Source: Aegilops tauschii subsp. strangulata
Lineage: Eukaryota > Streptophyta > Magnoliopsida > Poales > Poaceae
Length of the DNA stretch: 64,000 bases
Reading direction: 5' to 3'
NCBI RefSeq assembly: GCF_002575655.3
Contig: NC_053040.3
Location: forward strand, 152,025,148 to 152,089,147
Of the stretch, positions 46,124 through 58,552 are shown piece by piece. The number at the start of each line of letters is the position of its first letter. Position 1 is the first letter of the stretch. The position numbers and the translations under genes were made by a program. The notes under the pieces were generated by a model that was given only the letters and a program-made list of their open reading frames with translations, had not been told where the DNA came from and ran no database searches.

Positions 46124-47301
46124 ATGGCTCTCGCTTCAAGGCAATTTTGGAGCAAGAAGAACACGAGGCCCAACTTCAACAAGAACAACTCAAGTGGTGC
46201 GAAGGGCAAGCAACAAGTGAGGACTTGCTATAATTGCGGCAATGTGAGCCACTTTGTTGCGGAGTGCCCATATGAGAAGAGGGAAGACAATGGTGGCAAG
46301 CTCATCCGAAAAGACAAGGCCAAGTCTTTCCCCAACAAGAGCAACTTCACCAAGAAGACTCCTCCCAAGGGGTTGGTGGCACAAGAAGAGTACAATGAGG
46401 ATGATGATGATGATGAAGATGGTAAGTCGGTTGCCATGGCCTCCGTTGCCATTGCGACAACTCCACGGGTGTCTCTCTTTGACTCACCCAATGAGAACAT
46501 CACCGCCAAGTGCCTCATGGCTAAAGCCACCAACAAGGTAACCCCCAACATCAAAACTACCATCATTACTAATCCTTCTTTGATGAATTGCATTGATGAA
46601 CATCAGGGGTCTAATGTGGAGGAAAATGAATTTGAGTCTTTTATGAGCTCAAGGGTAAATCCAAGAAGTACTTTGTTGCTCTCTTGGAACAACTTGGTGA
46701 AGCCAATGACATGATCGAGGCTCACGAAGATACCATCTCTAAAATGGAGGGGCATAGTCGTGACTATGCCGATGAGATTTCGGATCTCTCCAATGCTCTT
46801 GAGGAAGAGCGCGGTCGTCATTTGGCTCTTGAGGAGTCATACAACGACGACCATGCTAAATTGAAGAAAGATCTTGATCATGCTCTTGTTGTATCTCGTG
46901 TGCTAAACTCCGAGAAGGCCAAGCTTGGGGTTGATCTTGCTAGACTCAAAGAGGAGTTTGATTTACTTGACAAGGCTCACAAGGTCTTGAAGGGTGCTCA
47001 TGCTAGCCTCAAAGAGTCTCATGATCAACTCCAAGTAAAGCTAAGCAAGGAGAAAGCCACTTTTCCTCATATGGACTTAATTGATAATGCAAATGCTACT
47101 AACCCGTGTTGTGAGCATGTGCATCTTGTTGAGGAGAATGCAAAGTTGAAGGAGCAACTTGAGAAAGGCTTTGTGTCATGCATACAAGGTGAGAAGAACC
47201 TCAACGACCTTTTGAGCAATCAAAAGGAAGTTGTGGCCAAGGAAGGGATTGGGTTCACACCCAAACCCAAGAACAAGAAGAAAAATGACAAGGCCAAATG
47301 A
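46124..47301 (+). pseudogene. SIRE copia gag, zinc knuckle and coiled coil
   Basis: The first frame carries an intact CCHC knuckle, CYNCGNVSHFVAEC, near 46230-46270, then an acidic run EDDDDDEDG. Near 46650 the frame shifts. The second frame (46684-47301) is a long heptad-rich coiled coil (EAHEDTISKMEGHSRDYADE, LARLKEEFDLLDKAHKVLKG), ending in a Lys-rich tail and TGA. A coiled-coil extension after the knuckle is a feature of SIRE-lineage gag. Confidence 0.87.
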
Positions 47302-48550
47302 CCTCCTCCTCTCAAGCAAACCTTTGTGAGAGAGGGAGAGGGCGCTCCTAAGGAGAAGAAGAACAATGTGAAGGGTGGTGGTGTCAAGAAGGGCAATGCC
47401 ATCCCTTCCAACAAAGTCGGCGACTTTAACCTTTCCTATGTGTTATGCCGTGCTAGTGATGGGCATGTTTATGCTAAATTTGTTGGTTCTCCTTATGAGT
47501 ACATTGAATGGTCTATTTGGGTTCCTAAGACCCTTGTCACTAACATCAAAGGACCCATTACAAAATGGGTACCTAAAACCGAGCATTGATCTCTTGTAGG
47601 TGTTTGCTTCTGGTGGGGGGTCATGGTTGCTCGATAGTGGAGCCACTAATCATATGACCGAAAGCAAGGACTTGGTGGTGGACGTGCACAAGATTCCATC
47701 TATGCCCACCAATGTCGAGTGGGGTGATGCCTCGTCCTCTAAGGTATTGGGACTTGGCAAGGTTGTCATTTCTCATGATCTCACGATCGAGAAGGTCATG
47801 CTTGTTGAGTCCCTTGCATACAATTTACTTTCCGTTCGTCAACTTGCAATCATGGGCTTTGCCACCTTCTTTGATATTGATACCGTGGCCCTCTTGTGGA
47901 GAAAGACTCTTAAAGTAGCCTTTGTTGGGCATGTCAAGAACGGTCTCTATGTGTTTAACTTTTCGGAGCAACCCACTAAGATCGCGACATGCCTAATGGC
48001 TAAAGTTGACGTGGGATGGCTTTGGCATCGCCGGTTAGCCCATGTCAATATGAGATCTTTGCAAAGTCTTCTCAAGGGGGACCATGTCCGTGGACTAACA
48101 AATGTTAGTTTTGCCAAAGATCGTGCTTGCAGTGCTTGCATTGAAGGAAAGTTACATGAGAAGGCTCACCCTCCCACGACTATCATTTACTCAAAGAGGC
48201 CTTTGGAGCTCCTTCACTTGGATCTCTCTGGGCCTCCATCCTTTGATAGTCTTGGGGGTAGAAAATATTGCTTGGTGAATGTGGATGATTATTCAAGATA
48301 CACTTGGGTATATTTCTTCAAGAGGAAGAGCGCGGCCCAACAAACCGTCATTGACTTTGCAAATGAAGCCCAACGTAACACAATGCAAAGAACTTGACAA
48401 TAAGAAGTGACAACGGCACCGAGTTCAAGAACTACACCTTGGATGAGTTTCTTAGTGATGAGGGGATCAAGCATCAATATTCCGCACCATACACCCCTCA
48501 ACAAAATGGTGTAGCGGAGAGGAAGAACCGGACGTTGATGGATGCAGCAA
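47302..48550 (+). pseudogene. SIRE copia protease and integrase start
   Basis: After VGDFNLSYVLCRASDGHVYA and IWVPKTLVTNIKGP a frameshift (about 47590) leads to ASGGGSWLLDSGATNHMTES, where DSG is the copia protease active site. The GAG-pre-integrase segment (VGWLWHRRLAHVNMRSL, CSACIEGKLHEKAH) and integrase follow (LHLDLSGPPSF, VDDYSRYTWVYFFK). After a frameshift near 48395 come IRSDNGTEFKN and TPQQNGVAERKNRTLMDAA. The sequence stops inside integrase at 48550, where CACTA sequence begins. Confidence 0.92.
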
Positions 48551-49029
48551 CACTACAAAAAAAGACACATTCGTGACATTTTGGGCCGAACGAATTTTTT
48601 TCTGTCATACTTATGACACTTCTATGACGATAATTGTGACAAAACCCGGTATCATCATAGATGTGGTGGGGTCCTACTTCTATGACAAAAATCATGACAG
48701 AAAATGGGCTTTTCGCCTTGGGCGGGCCGGAGACGCAGCTGCATGACATTCTTTGGGCCGTCCATGACGGAAAAAACCATGGTAGAAGCGAGGGCGAGGA
48801 AAATATCGGGGTGTTCCCGGTTACGGTGGGTGGTCGGGGCTGAGCGATGCGCGTTTCTCTTGTACACGCACGCGCGTGGGTGAGAGGCGTTGGGCTCTAA
48901 CTGAACCCAAGTGATTACCCTGCAGGCTACGCGTTACTGAACCCGAGTGATCGATCGATGGCTGTTAACTGAACCCGATCGAGTGATTCCTTCGCTACTG
49001 CTGCTAACTGAAGCCGATCGATGCTTCCT

Positions 49030-49640
49030 CTGGATGAACAGTGAGCGTTGCTGGGGGATTTTGGATGAACAGTTCCCGGTGGGGGTGGATGAACAGGACC
49101 CCGATCGATCGAGCCGGTTGGGGCTGGATGAACAGGACCCCGTGGAGGGCTGGATGAATAGGACCACCCCGTGGAGGGCTGGATGAACAGTAGACGGTGG
49201 AGGGCGGGATGAACAGTAGCCCGTGGAGGGGTGGTTGAACAGGAGCCCGTGGAGAAGGCTGGTTCAACAGTAGCCGGTGGAGTAGCGCGTGGTGGAGGCT
49301 GGATGAACAAGAGCCCGTGGATGAACAGTCGCAGGTGGAGGTTGGAGGAGGTCAACGGTGGATGAACAGTAGCCCGTGGAGGCTGGAGGGGGTCGATGGT
49401 GGAGATGAACAGTATCCTGTGGAGTCCCGTTTTGCGGTACGCCACACCCCTCCCGATGAACAGGACCCCCGTTTCGACCGTAGCCCTCCAACACAAGTCC
49501 GTTTCCTCCGTTTTGCGGTACGCCAGACCCCTCCCGGTCAACATGACCCCCGTTTTGACCGTAGGAGGTCCGTTTCCTCTGTTTTGCGGTACGCCAGACC
49601 CCTCCCAATGAACATGATCCCGTTTTGACCATGGCCGGTC
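49030..49640 (+). repeat. GGATGAACAG tandem-like repeats
   Basis: At least 13 copies of GGATGAACAG, often followed by TAGCCCGTGGAGG or GACCCCG, at irregular spacing of about 20-40 bases, with more diverged ATGAACA copies to 49760. Spacing and degeneracy fit CACTA subterminal repeats. Confidence 0.85.
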
Positions 49641-50179
49641 GAACACAAGTCCGTTTCCTCCGTTCTGCGGTAGGCCATGCCTCGTTTCCATCGGCTGTTC
49701 CGTCCAAGCCCTCCCGATGAACACGACGACGCATTCCGTTCCGACCCAGCCAGTTGGCTCCCCATGAACACGACGACGACGCAGTTTCTCTGTTTCGACC
49801 CAGCCATGTACACGAGCCCTGGCTGTACGTATGCGCGAGTAGGCGTTCGAGACCCTGCCCGTATGTACGTACGTGGCCATATTTTCTTTCTTGCACACTG
49901 GCAGCTGTACGTGCGTGTACATGCTACGTGCACGCCTCTACTACGACACGTGCGCTCCTCTACATCGACCGGTATATACGTACATGTTCGTGACCAGAAT
50001 GACAACGCTACGTACGCTTCGACCAGGTGGGTCCCGACTGTCAGGCACTTCCTTGGCTGCAAAGATGTAGCTGGTGGGTCCCAGTAGTCAGGGGGCGAAT
50101 CGTTTTTTTTGCCCGGACGCACTTCCTTGCGTGCGAAGATGTAGCTGGTGGGTCCCAGCAGTTAGGGGGAAATGTTTTT

Positions 50180-52760
50180 TTCACGAAATACGGTGGCCCG
50201 TCCGGTGGGTCCCTGCTGTCAGGTGGAGGAATAATTATTTTGCGCGTAATAAGGAGGCACTTCCTTGCGGCCGCCGTGGACCCAACTGTCAACCTCTCGA
50301 CGTACAGTACTCTTCCGATGGAAGTCGTTCCTTGACCACGTTGACCATGCCGTGCCGAGAGCACCAGGGCGGTGGACGACGACGAGGCCTAGTAAGGGGA
50401 CGGCGCGGAGCCAGGGAAGACGCGGCAGTGGAAGCCCGCGCAGAGAGGAGTACGAGGGTTCACTGGTTCGGCTGCGGTGTGAGGCTGCCGTCGCCGTAGG
50501 GCCTGGCCAGCGGTGGGAATAGTAGGGGGCGGTGAGGCCTCCGCGGCAGCACAGCCGACCACGGGAGGCAGGAGCATGCAGCACGACCGGCGCTGCTTTG
50601 GGCGGCTGGAGCAAGAAGACCAGAGGTTGAAGAAGCACTACGGCCGTTGGATGGACTTCGTACGGTCACTGGAGCTAGAATCGTTCATATTGACTAAGAA
50701 CTCCGTCCCCGTCAACTTAGTAGGCCCACAAGTCAGCCTCCCACCAAGGTGGGTGCCAACTAGCAGGGGGAGTATTCATTTTTTTTGTGCGTAATAAGGA
50801 GGCACTTCCGGTGGGTCCGAGCTGACAGCGGGGGGAACGTTTTTTTCGTGAAATACGGTGGCCCGTCCGGTGGGTCCGTGCTGTCAGGTGGAGGAATAAT
50901 TATTTTCCGCGTAATAAGGAGGCACTTCCTTGCGGCCGCCGTGGACCCAGCTGTCAGCCTCTCCACGTACAATACTCTTCCGATGGAAGTCATTCCTTGA
51001 CCATGTTGACCACGCCGCGCCGAGAGCACCAGGGCGGTGGACGACGACGAGGCCTAGGAAGGGGACGACGCGGAGCCGGGGAAGATGCGGCAGTGGAAGC
51101 CCGCGCGGAGAGGAGTATGAGGGTTCACTAGTTCGGCTGCTGTGTGAGGCTGCCATCGCCGCAGAATAACAGGGGGTGTGGGTGAGTAGAGGGATGGCCT
51201 GGCTAGTGGTGGGAGTAGTAGGGGGCGGTGAGGCCTCCGCGACATCACAGCCGGCCATGGGAGGCAGGAGCATGCGGCACGACCGGCGCTGGTTTGGGAG
51301 GCTGGAGCAAGAAGACCAGATGTTGAAGAAGCACTACGGCCATTGGATGGACATCGTACGGTCACTGGAGCTAGAATCGTTCATATTGACTAAGTTGACA
51401 AAGCCCTCCATCCCCGTCAACTTAGTAGGCCCACAAGTCAGCCTCCCACCAAGGTGGGTCCCAGCTAGCAGGGGGAGTATTCATTTTTTTTGTGTAATAA
51501 GGAGGCACTTCCGGTGGGTGCGAGCTGACAGCGGGGGGAACGTTTTTTTCATGAAATATGGTGACCCGTCCGGTGGGTCCCAGCAGTCAGGGGGAAATGT
51601 TTTTTTCGCCAAATACGGTGGCCCGTCCGGTGGGTCCCTGCTGTTAGGTGGAGGAATCATTATTTTCCGCGTAATAAGGAGGCACTTCCTTACTGCAGCC
51701 ATGGACCCAGCTGTCAGCCTCTCCACGTACAGTACACTTCCGATGGAAGTCATTCCTTTACCACGTTGACCATGCCGCGTTCCGTTGCATGCATGCGTCC
51801 ATGGGCGTGGTGCATCCCCACTGTCAGCCTCTCACGTACAGTCATCTTCCGATGACTCTCGATTGTTGACCATGTTGACCACACTGTGCCGAGCGCACCA
51901 AAGGCCGGTGGACGACGGCGAGGCCGCAGACTGGAATGACCCGGAGATGGGGAAGACGGGGCAGTGGAGTCGCAGATGGAGAGGAGTGGGAAACTTGACT
52001 GGTTCGGGTGCACGGCAGCACAGCCGCGGTGCCGCCCACGGGAGACAGGAGCAAGAACAGAAGTTGAAGAAGGAGCACGACTGTTGGATTAACATCCAAC
52101 GGTCCAGCTGCTAGAATCATTTGTTGATTAAGTTGACAAAGCCCTGCGTACACGTCCGCTTAGTAGGCCCACAAGTTAGCCACCAAATCTGACGGGTCCC
52201 AGCTGTCAACGGGAGGAATAATTTTTTCGCATAACAAGGAGGCACTTCCTTCCATGCGAAGATACAGCCAGTGGGTCCCAGCTGTCAGGTGGAGGAAAAA
52301 AAATTCCAGCTTAATAAGGAGGAACTTTCCTTGCATGCGACCATGGACCTCGTGGGTCCCAGCCTTCAGGCTCTCCACGTACAGTCCTCTTCCGATGACT
52401 CTCGTTTGTTGACCACGCAGCACCGAGCGCAGCGAGGCGGTGGACGACGGCGAGGCCCCGGACGGGAACGACTCGGAGATGGGAAGACGCGGCAGTGGAG
52501 TCGCAGATTGAGTGGAGGAGAAGGGTTATAACTGGTTCTGGTGCGGCGTGGGGCTGCGGTTGGTGGAGAAGAATAGGAGGTGTGGAGGGGTGGAGGGATA
52601 GCCTGGCCGGTGGTGGGGTAGCGCTTCGTGGCGATGCGTGCTAAGCAGAGCCGCTCGCCGCCGGAGGCCAGACCAGGCGGTCCCGGCGACGCTGGAGGAA
52701 GAAGATGAGAGATTGAAGGTGCATGCCGACCAAGTTGACAACGTCCTGCGTAGGCTTCGA
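50180..52760 (+). repeat. Long tandem repeat, about 0.55-0.75 kb per unit
   Basis: The marker GACCCA.CTGTCA.CCTCT.CACGTACA.T, followed by CTTCCGATG, recurs at about 50278, 50941, 51704, 51812 and 52360. The next marker GGCGGTGGACGACG recurs at about 50369, 51029, 51908 and 52437. The first two units are close copies, later ones diverged. The open frames running through them differ from unit to unit and are not genes. Confidence 0.85.
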
Positions 52761-52830
52761 CCTATTGGCCCACATGTCAGCCTGCAAAAATGTGGTATAT
52801 ATTTAACCCATGTTTTCTAGAATGTACAGT

Positions 52831-53983
52831 CCATTTGCTGGGCTGGGTGAACAAATAATTTCGCATCAATGCGGCCCATTTATATTATCTAAGAAATCCC
52901 AGCCCATTTGCACTTCCTTCAAATACACGAATTAGCTGGGCTCGTTATATATATAATGTTATGTTAGAAGGAGCAATTAATATCAAAAATAAACCGGAGA
53001 GGCACATTTTTTATATACATAATTAACAAATTAGCGAGTTATTGCTCAAAATAAAAATGAGCGCGTTATTATTACATTGGTCCTTAAAATCTTCGCAAGC
53101 TTTTGTACGCAATCACCAGGATTTTCCTTGCCTGTAAGTAAAAAACAACCAGGATTTTCCTTGCCAACTTCTGTTAAACATTTACTTTTATAAGTTAATA
53201 ACACGTGGGATGTTTTTATAATGTATATATAAGTCTCTATAAAATATACGATAATAGTAATAATATAAATATATATAATGTGGTTAAAAAGTACATTGGG
53301 CTGCCGATCTTTAAGAAAAAGCCCATAGGCCGGTATGGACCTCAAAAAATAAGTTGAAACCACTGTCACCGTATGTCGTGGGCTACGCATGTTAAAATAC
53401 AAAACCTAGGCCTAGCTGATACTTGTTCGCCCTCTGGAAAAAAATGATACTAGATCCCCGAGCGAACTGGATTAAAGAGGGGGCCGGCGGCACGACCGAA
53501 GAAGCACATCAGGAGCGATTTTTTTTCTTCAGTGGATGGCTCTCGATGTCGTTTTTTTACTTGCCTCTGCACCATACAACTTGTATTTTTAGCCTCCCAG
53601 TCCGTGGTGGACCAGCAACCCATTTGCTGGGTGGGCCAACCTACATAAACCAGCACTCGATTTTTCATCAAGCCCCCAAAACAACACAGTACTATGTTTG
53701 TTTTGAGGCCGAAAACATTGCGGCAGGGGTTGAGCGGGGGAGGGGGCAAGACAGAGCAAAAAAGATTAAAAAGAGCAGATGCGCCGTTGCTACCCTAACA
53801 AAGCAGGTGCAATTCTTCTCGGGAAGAAGGTGTGCCGTTGACACCCACACGTCACATACCCCACAGTAGGCATACTAACAAGTTCACACACAAGCACAAC
53901 AGAAAAGGTAAACATTCGTATCAAACTCAGGTTCACAGGACACGTTCATATTCATAGCCAACATTCACTATCAACAACTCAAA
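52831..53983. other. AT-rich stretch without recognised feature
   Basis: A small direct repeat AACCAGGATTTTCCTTGCC is present (53113-53165). No convincing frame, RNA gene or transposon end seen. Confidence 0.6.
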
Positions 53984-54125
53984 AGATTCATATATACACA
54001 AGTTCAGCATTTCTATGGATCTAAATGATTGATAGATCACACAACAATATTCATAGATAATTCACAAAAAGATTCAGATATACACATGTTCAGTATGTTT
54101 ATGCATCCAAATGATTGAGATCACA
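53984..54125. repeat. Diverged tandem duplication, period 86 bp
   Basis: AGATTCATATATACACAAG...AAATGATTGATAGATCAC recurs 86 bases later as AGATTCAGATATACACATG...AAATGATTGAGATCAC. Confidence 0.85.
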
Positions 54126-54358
54126 GCCAATATGATCCATGGACGAACTTTAATTACCTAGGGTACAGACTGGTAAATGGTGTTCAGTCGGAGGTACTTC
54201 TTGCTAAAATTAATGCTTGTACGAGTAAACTTTCAAGTACATAAGAGGCAGCACAGACAATCTGAACTTTGCTTGTAGGTTTATCCTCAAATAGTGGCCT
54301 CGTGCCGAGGGAGGTTTGAGCAACTTGCCCACTACTTTCATCCAACTAGTTTACTGGC

Positions 54359-56895
54359 TCATCTTGGTCCTGTAGCCAGCCAAAATTCTACATTGCAGAT
54401 GAGAAAGGAGGCGGTTGAGAAAATGAACCACCCAAATTTTTTGTGCAGTTCAACTAAAATGGAGCATCCCTGGCGTGCAGACTGATTAAGTGCCAGATGA
54501 ATATACGCGTCAACCAACTTGTCTGGAATCTTTAGACTCCATGCCATACAGTTTGCTACCATATGTGCTGATAACCAAAAGGCACAAGCTGGGACCAAAG
54601 ACTGGGCTGCGTTTTTCTGGGCTATGCGCCAAGCAATATTTTTGGCGTTCACTCTCCTAATACTTGGAGTTTGACAATTGGTTGACGTCGGCTGATACTA
54701 GAATGAATATAGGCACTTCTTCCTGTCAACGTCGATGCTTGTCTGAGTGAACTTTGGAGTACATAACAGTTGCATAAGTACCTGTCCATCTGGTCTTTTG
54801 TGCGGTTCTACTGAAATCACCCGATGTAATGATTTGCCTACGAGTTCAGGCTCCAAGTTACTCCTTTATGAAATCGGCAAACAGTATCACAATACCAAAT
54901 TACCAATACATATGACAAGCACAATAATCAGGATAAAGGCCAGTACCAACCTGTGTGAGGTAGCATATCAATTACTATTTCCTTTGACGGGAAGCCGAGC
55001 TAAGCCAAGCGACTGACAGCAAAGGAAAAATGCAAGCCGAGATTAGCGACTAACAGGAACGGAAGGAAGCTGTCGAGGAGATGAAGCACCCAAAGTTTTT
55101 GTGCAGTTCCACCAAAATCGAGCATCCCTGTTGGCACATATATTGAGAGAGTGAGATTACTGTAATAGTGGGACTAGTTGATGAAACATACACTAATAAA
55201 TAGAAGCACCCTCATTATCTTAATGGGTAAAGTTAGCATTCCCTCCCTGCTCCACCACATGATTCACCTCCATAGACAAACATACACATGTACATGATTC
55301 AGCATAGGGTGCTACTAAAGATTTGTTTAACTCCGACAGGAAAATTAGGCAGCAATAAATTAGTGGTACTTAAGTACTCCTAATTAATTAAGTGAGACAG
55401 CAGAAGTGGAAGGGCTCCCTGGAGGATCGTCTCACATGTAAGGTAGTCGTTGCCGGAGCCCTTGAATGGCCTCGATTGAGGCCTCTGGCTTCAGCAAGAT
55501 CGCCTTGGCACTGTTTACTCTTCTTCTTCCTCTTCATGCTCTGTTTCTCATTCTCCTCACCAGTTGGTGAAACCAAGTACATGATTGGCCTTCTATTTCA
55601 GAATTAGTTTTGTTAGTGAGGGAGTACAAGTGTACTAGTAAAAAATAGCATTATTTTCTCATGGCAGTCACAAAATTGAGATGAACACATGCATTAAATA
55701 TCATTCTTACCTAAAGGAAGGTTATGGTGCCAATATGGATGATGAGGATTGGAACACAGATCTCCCTTTGTGCAGTTCCACCGAAATGAACAACTGTTCC
55801 ATTCTGACATTCCAGTTAAATAGCACAAAAGTCACTTCTTTTAAGAAGAGTTTTGTGCAGTGCACCAAAAGGTCACAACAGCAACCAGGTGAAATGGATA
55901 TCCCTGTTTGCACAAAAAGCTACAGAGGAAAGAGTTAGGGTCTCAAAAAATTACAGGAAAAAACATTTGGCTAAACTTGTCATGGCTTATAACAGTGGCA
56001 TGGCTTCATTTTTACCAGGGGCATTATATTAAGAACAACTAAATATTTGGTATAAGGGCATGGGACAGTGGGTGCACCAGCAGTCCAGCACCATGTACCT
56101 AAACAGGGGCATAAAGTGGTGATTCATAGTTTGTTGCCCCGAGAAACAAACATCCAAGAAACATATCTGGGTTGGTCCCATTTTTGTTCACTCTAGCCAC
56201 CTACTCCTATGTGTGGATAGCAAATCTAGTCCTGGTCATACCACTATGTACAGCGTTACCCCTATATTTCCCTTTTCGACCAAGAGACTGGTTGGATGAC
56301 CAGTCTGTACTACTTTCACCCCCTTTCCTTCCTGTTTGTACCAAGTCCAATGTACTACACACTAAATTCCCCCATCCCCGCTTTATTTCTTGTTTGAACC
56401 AAGTACAAGATTCGACTCCATGAAGTAGCTTTACCACTAACAATAGAAAAAAAATAGGTGACGTTGGACCATCCGATCGAGAGGGGCTGAGAGGTAGAAA
56501 ATGATGCACATGCAGCGACGTAGCGAGCTGGGGAAGTAGAACTAAGGTGGTTTCGAAGGAAGATATACCTGAAGGTCGTCGGGATGTGGATAGGTGGGCG
56601 GCGGGAGGCCGGATCCGCCCACACTAGGGCAACGACGAAGGGATCGGAGGACCTCCCGCGCCGGCGCTCGGCGAGAGATAACGGTGTGGCCGGTAGTGGG
56701 TCTCCTCCCTCGCTGTCGATGATGGCCTAAACGCTGCCCCTCCTCCCCTTCACCGGCGGAGGGGGATACGTCCGGATCTGCCGGCGGTGAGGATAGAAAG
56801 ACAGTGTTTTTTGAAGGGAGAAATATAGTGTTACCACCCCTATCTTGTTTAGATCTGGATAGGATGAGAGTGTGTGAATAGAGCAACCCTAGCAA
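54359..56895 (-). other. Candidate minus-strand transcription unit with repeated exon-like peptide
   Basis: A TATA box at 56916-56926 is followed by a GC-rich first exon candidate of about 320 bases containing no ATG. It ends in the strong donor CTTCAG|GTATAT near 56568. Downstream on the minus strand, five pieces share a sequence that reads AG|GG-A-T-G-C-T-like acceptor, then a peptide of the form xIxVELHK. Three are clear: CSILVELHKKFGWFIFSTAS (54409-54472), CSILVELHKNFGCFISSTAS (55065-55130) and LFISVELHKGRSVF (55738-55800). Two are weaker: VISVEPHKRPDG (54747-54835) and a piece at 55851-55913. Neither the gene nor the peptide is recognised by me. It could be a decayed gene, a transposon gene or a non-coding transcript. 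Splicing and expression are inferred. Confidence 0.4.
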
Positions 56896-56915
56896 GCAAG
56901 CGCAGAGGCTCCGGC

Positions 56916-56926
56916 CTATATATACG
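56916..56926 (-). promoter_or_regulatory. TATA box, minus strand
   Basis: Minus strand TATATATAGG, about 30 bases before GCTTGCTAGGGTTGCTC. A related promoter-like block lies at 61350-61440. Confidence 0.5.
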
Positions 56927-57212
56927 TAGTGGGGTAGTTTTCCTTTTTCACTCCATCAAAACAATCGTTTAAAATTGTGTACTACGTGCCAGGTCGCCGT
57001 TTATTTAGTTGTTGATTGTTTTTTGAGATAGCTACCCGCTTGTTCAAAGTGGTGTTACGGTGTGCCAGGTCGCACTTTGTATCGTTCAAGTCTGGTACAA
57101 GTCCCTCCATTAAATGAACAACCACCCCCTCATAAAAATTGTGAACAAGCCCACGGCTAAAATTATCGGAAACGTGGGTTGCCCCAACATGCATTATTAT
57201 TTATATTTTCTA

Positions 57213-57501
57213 CTCCCTCCGTTCCTAAATATAAGTCTTTTTTATTAGCCACACCTAAGACAAGATTTTTTTTATTAGCAGTGAACCCCACATGTCATAG
57301 ACACAAAAAGTGTGGCAAGATTCCCTTAGGCAAGCCAAAGTGTGTCTAACAATTTGAGCAACTCAAGTTAGGCAAGTGTGGAAAGTGTGGGAAAAATAAT
57401 GTGGCAACATAAGACCAACATAGTCACAATCCAACCAGCCCCGTAATTTTTTGTGACCTGCATGAAAATTTGGTTAGTTAAATTTATAGTCAAAATTTGG
57501 C
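57213..57501. repeat. Truncated Stowaway end and unassigned repeat
   Basis: CTCCCTCCGTTCCTAAATAT at 57213 is a Stowaway terminus without its partner. What follows (repeats of GTGTGGCAAG / GGCAAGTGTGG) is unassigned. Confidence 0.55.
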
Positions 57502-57945
57502 AAGGTGCATCAAATCAACACATGCAAGTATCAAAAGGGAAGTCACGGCATGCATGCATGCGTTGTACTCCCTCCGTTTCCAAATATAAGTCTGTTTAGA
57601 GATCGCAACAAGTGACTACATACGAAGCAAAATATGTCTACATACATCCGTATGTAGTAGTCCATTTGAAATGTGTAAAAAGACTTATATCGAGTGCAGT
57701 GCTTTGATGTGTCACGTCAACTCGTACAAGACCGAGAAGTTTGATTACTACAACGCCCTCTCCCTCGCGGACTGAGCTCCGGCGCCTTAACTGCACTTGC
57801 CTTTGGCTGCATGACAGGTGGGCCAACCACCTATTGGGCCCACCTATCATAGACGCAAAGGCAGGAGCAGTAAGTCAATGAAGCTGCGTCCCTCCCTCGC
57901 GCATGAGCGTGGTGGCTGGCAGGACTAGTAGGAGCTTTCACTACA
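57502..57945 (+). repeat. Long inverted repeat, left arm
   Basis: Starts AAGGTGCATCAAATCAACAC and matches the reverse complement of 59560-59893 almost base for base, apart from a Stowaway MITE (57568-57687) and a short extra block near 57758-57785. The arms are about 1.6 kb apart. Confidence 0.9.
57568..57687. mobile_element. Stowaway MITE, truncated, inside the left arm
   Basis: TA then CTCCCTCCGTTTCCAAATAT, with the internal sequence ACATACATCCGTATGTAGT of this MITE family. The right terminal repeat is missing after AAAAAGACTTATAT. The right arm of the inverted repeat lacks it, so it inserted after the arms formed. Confidence 0.8.
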
Positions 57946-58552
57946 CGCTTCTTGACGGCGGCGAACTTGCGGATGGAGTTGACCATCATGTCGTCCATGC
58001 GAGAGGCGAAGCCGGCGTCAGCGAGGGCTATGACGCCGGCGGTCGCCGGCACCGTCTGGAAACGCTACACGGTGCGGGCCCGCAGGCGGGCGCCTTGGAT
58101 GATTTGGCACAGCCGACTGCCGCTCGCGACCATCGCCTCCATAGGTGATTCTGGCTTCTGGTCACTTGGTCTTGGATTGGAGTGAGTTTTGTTGCGTAGA
58201 GACTAAGGAGTAGATGGATTGGTGTGGTGGGGCGCCTTCATATGAGAATCCAAACTCTGTTGCATTCACATCATGCTGGCTCTATTCTGCTTCTCCAATT
58301 AATTCCCTCTGCATGTAGAGTAATCTGAGGATGCATCATTGACCGTTCAACGTCTCGAGAACCGCTACCCTCTCCCTCCTTGGCATTCAAGCACCTATGG
58401 AGGCGACTGCCGCTCGTGTGTTAGGAGACGTTCCCGTCGACGACGAGGTGCCTATGGTGACTTCGTAAATTTCAAGATGATAGTACTAGTATACTCAATA
58501 TTGTGCACCGCGACCAAGGCTGAGAGGAAAACGAGAGAACTACATATTTATT

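Larger units (their letters stand above)
43282..48550 (+). mobile_element. Ty1/copia element, SIRE/Maximus lineage, 5' portion
   Basis: Plus-strand element with a 1703-bp LTR (43282-44984), primer-binding site, long gag with coiled coil, protease and integrase start. It is cut at 48550 by the CACTA terminus. The extended gag and the IWVPKTLVTN segment before protease resemble SIRE-lineage elements. RT and the second LTR are not in the window. Confidence 0.88.
48551..52830 (+). mobile_element. CACTA DNA transposon terminus and subterminal region
   Basis: Starts CACTACAAAAAAAGACACAT directly after the broken copia integrase. This is the terminal inverted repeat form of CACTA transposons. The following 4.2 kb has no transposase frame but carries two layers of subterminal repeats (49030-49640 and 50180-52760), as expected for transposase-binding regions. 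I could not find the opposite terminus (…TTTTTTTGTAGTG) to the right, so the right boundary given is only where the repeats stop. The element may extend much further or be truncated. Confidence 0.82.

Noticed and set aside
49030..49640. Regular GGATGAACAG repeats, considered as a CRISPR-like array
   Set aside because: Spacing and repeat length vary, spacers are themselves similar, and the context is a plant CACTA terminus.
51176..51769. Plus-strand open frame of about 197 codons in the CACTA region
   Set aside because: It runs through the long tandem repeat, is not kept between units and has no domain.
56542..56895. Minus-strand frame of 117 codons in the first-exon candidate
   Set aside because: No ATG in the exon, and the composition follows GC content. 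Kept only as possible untranslated exon.
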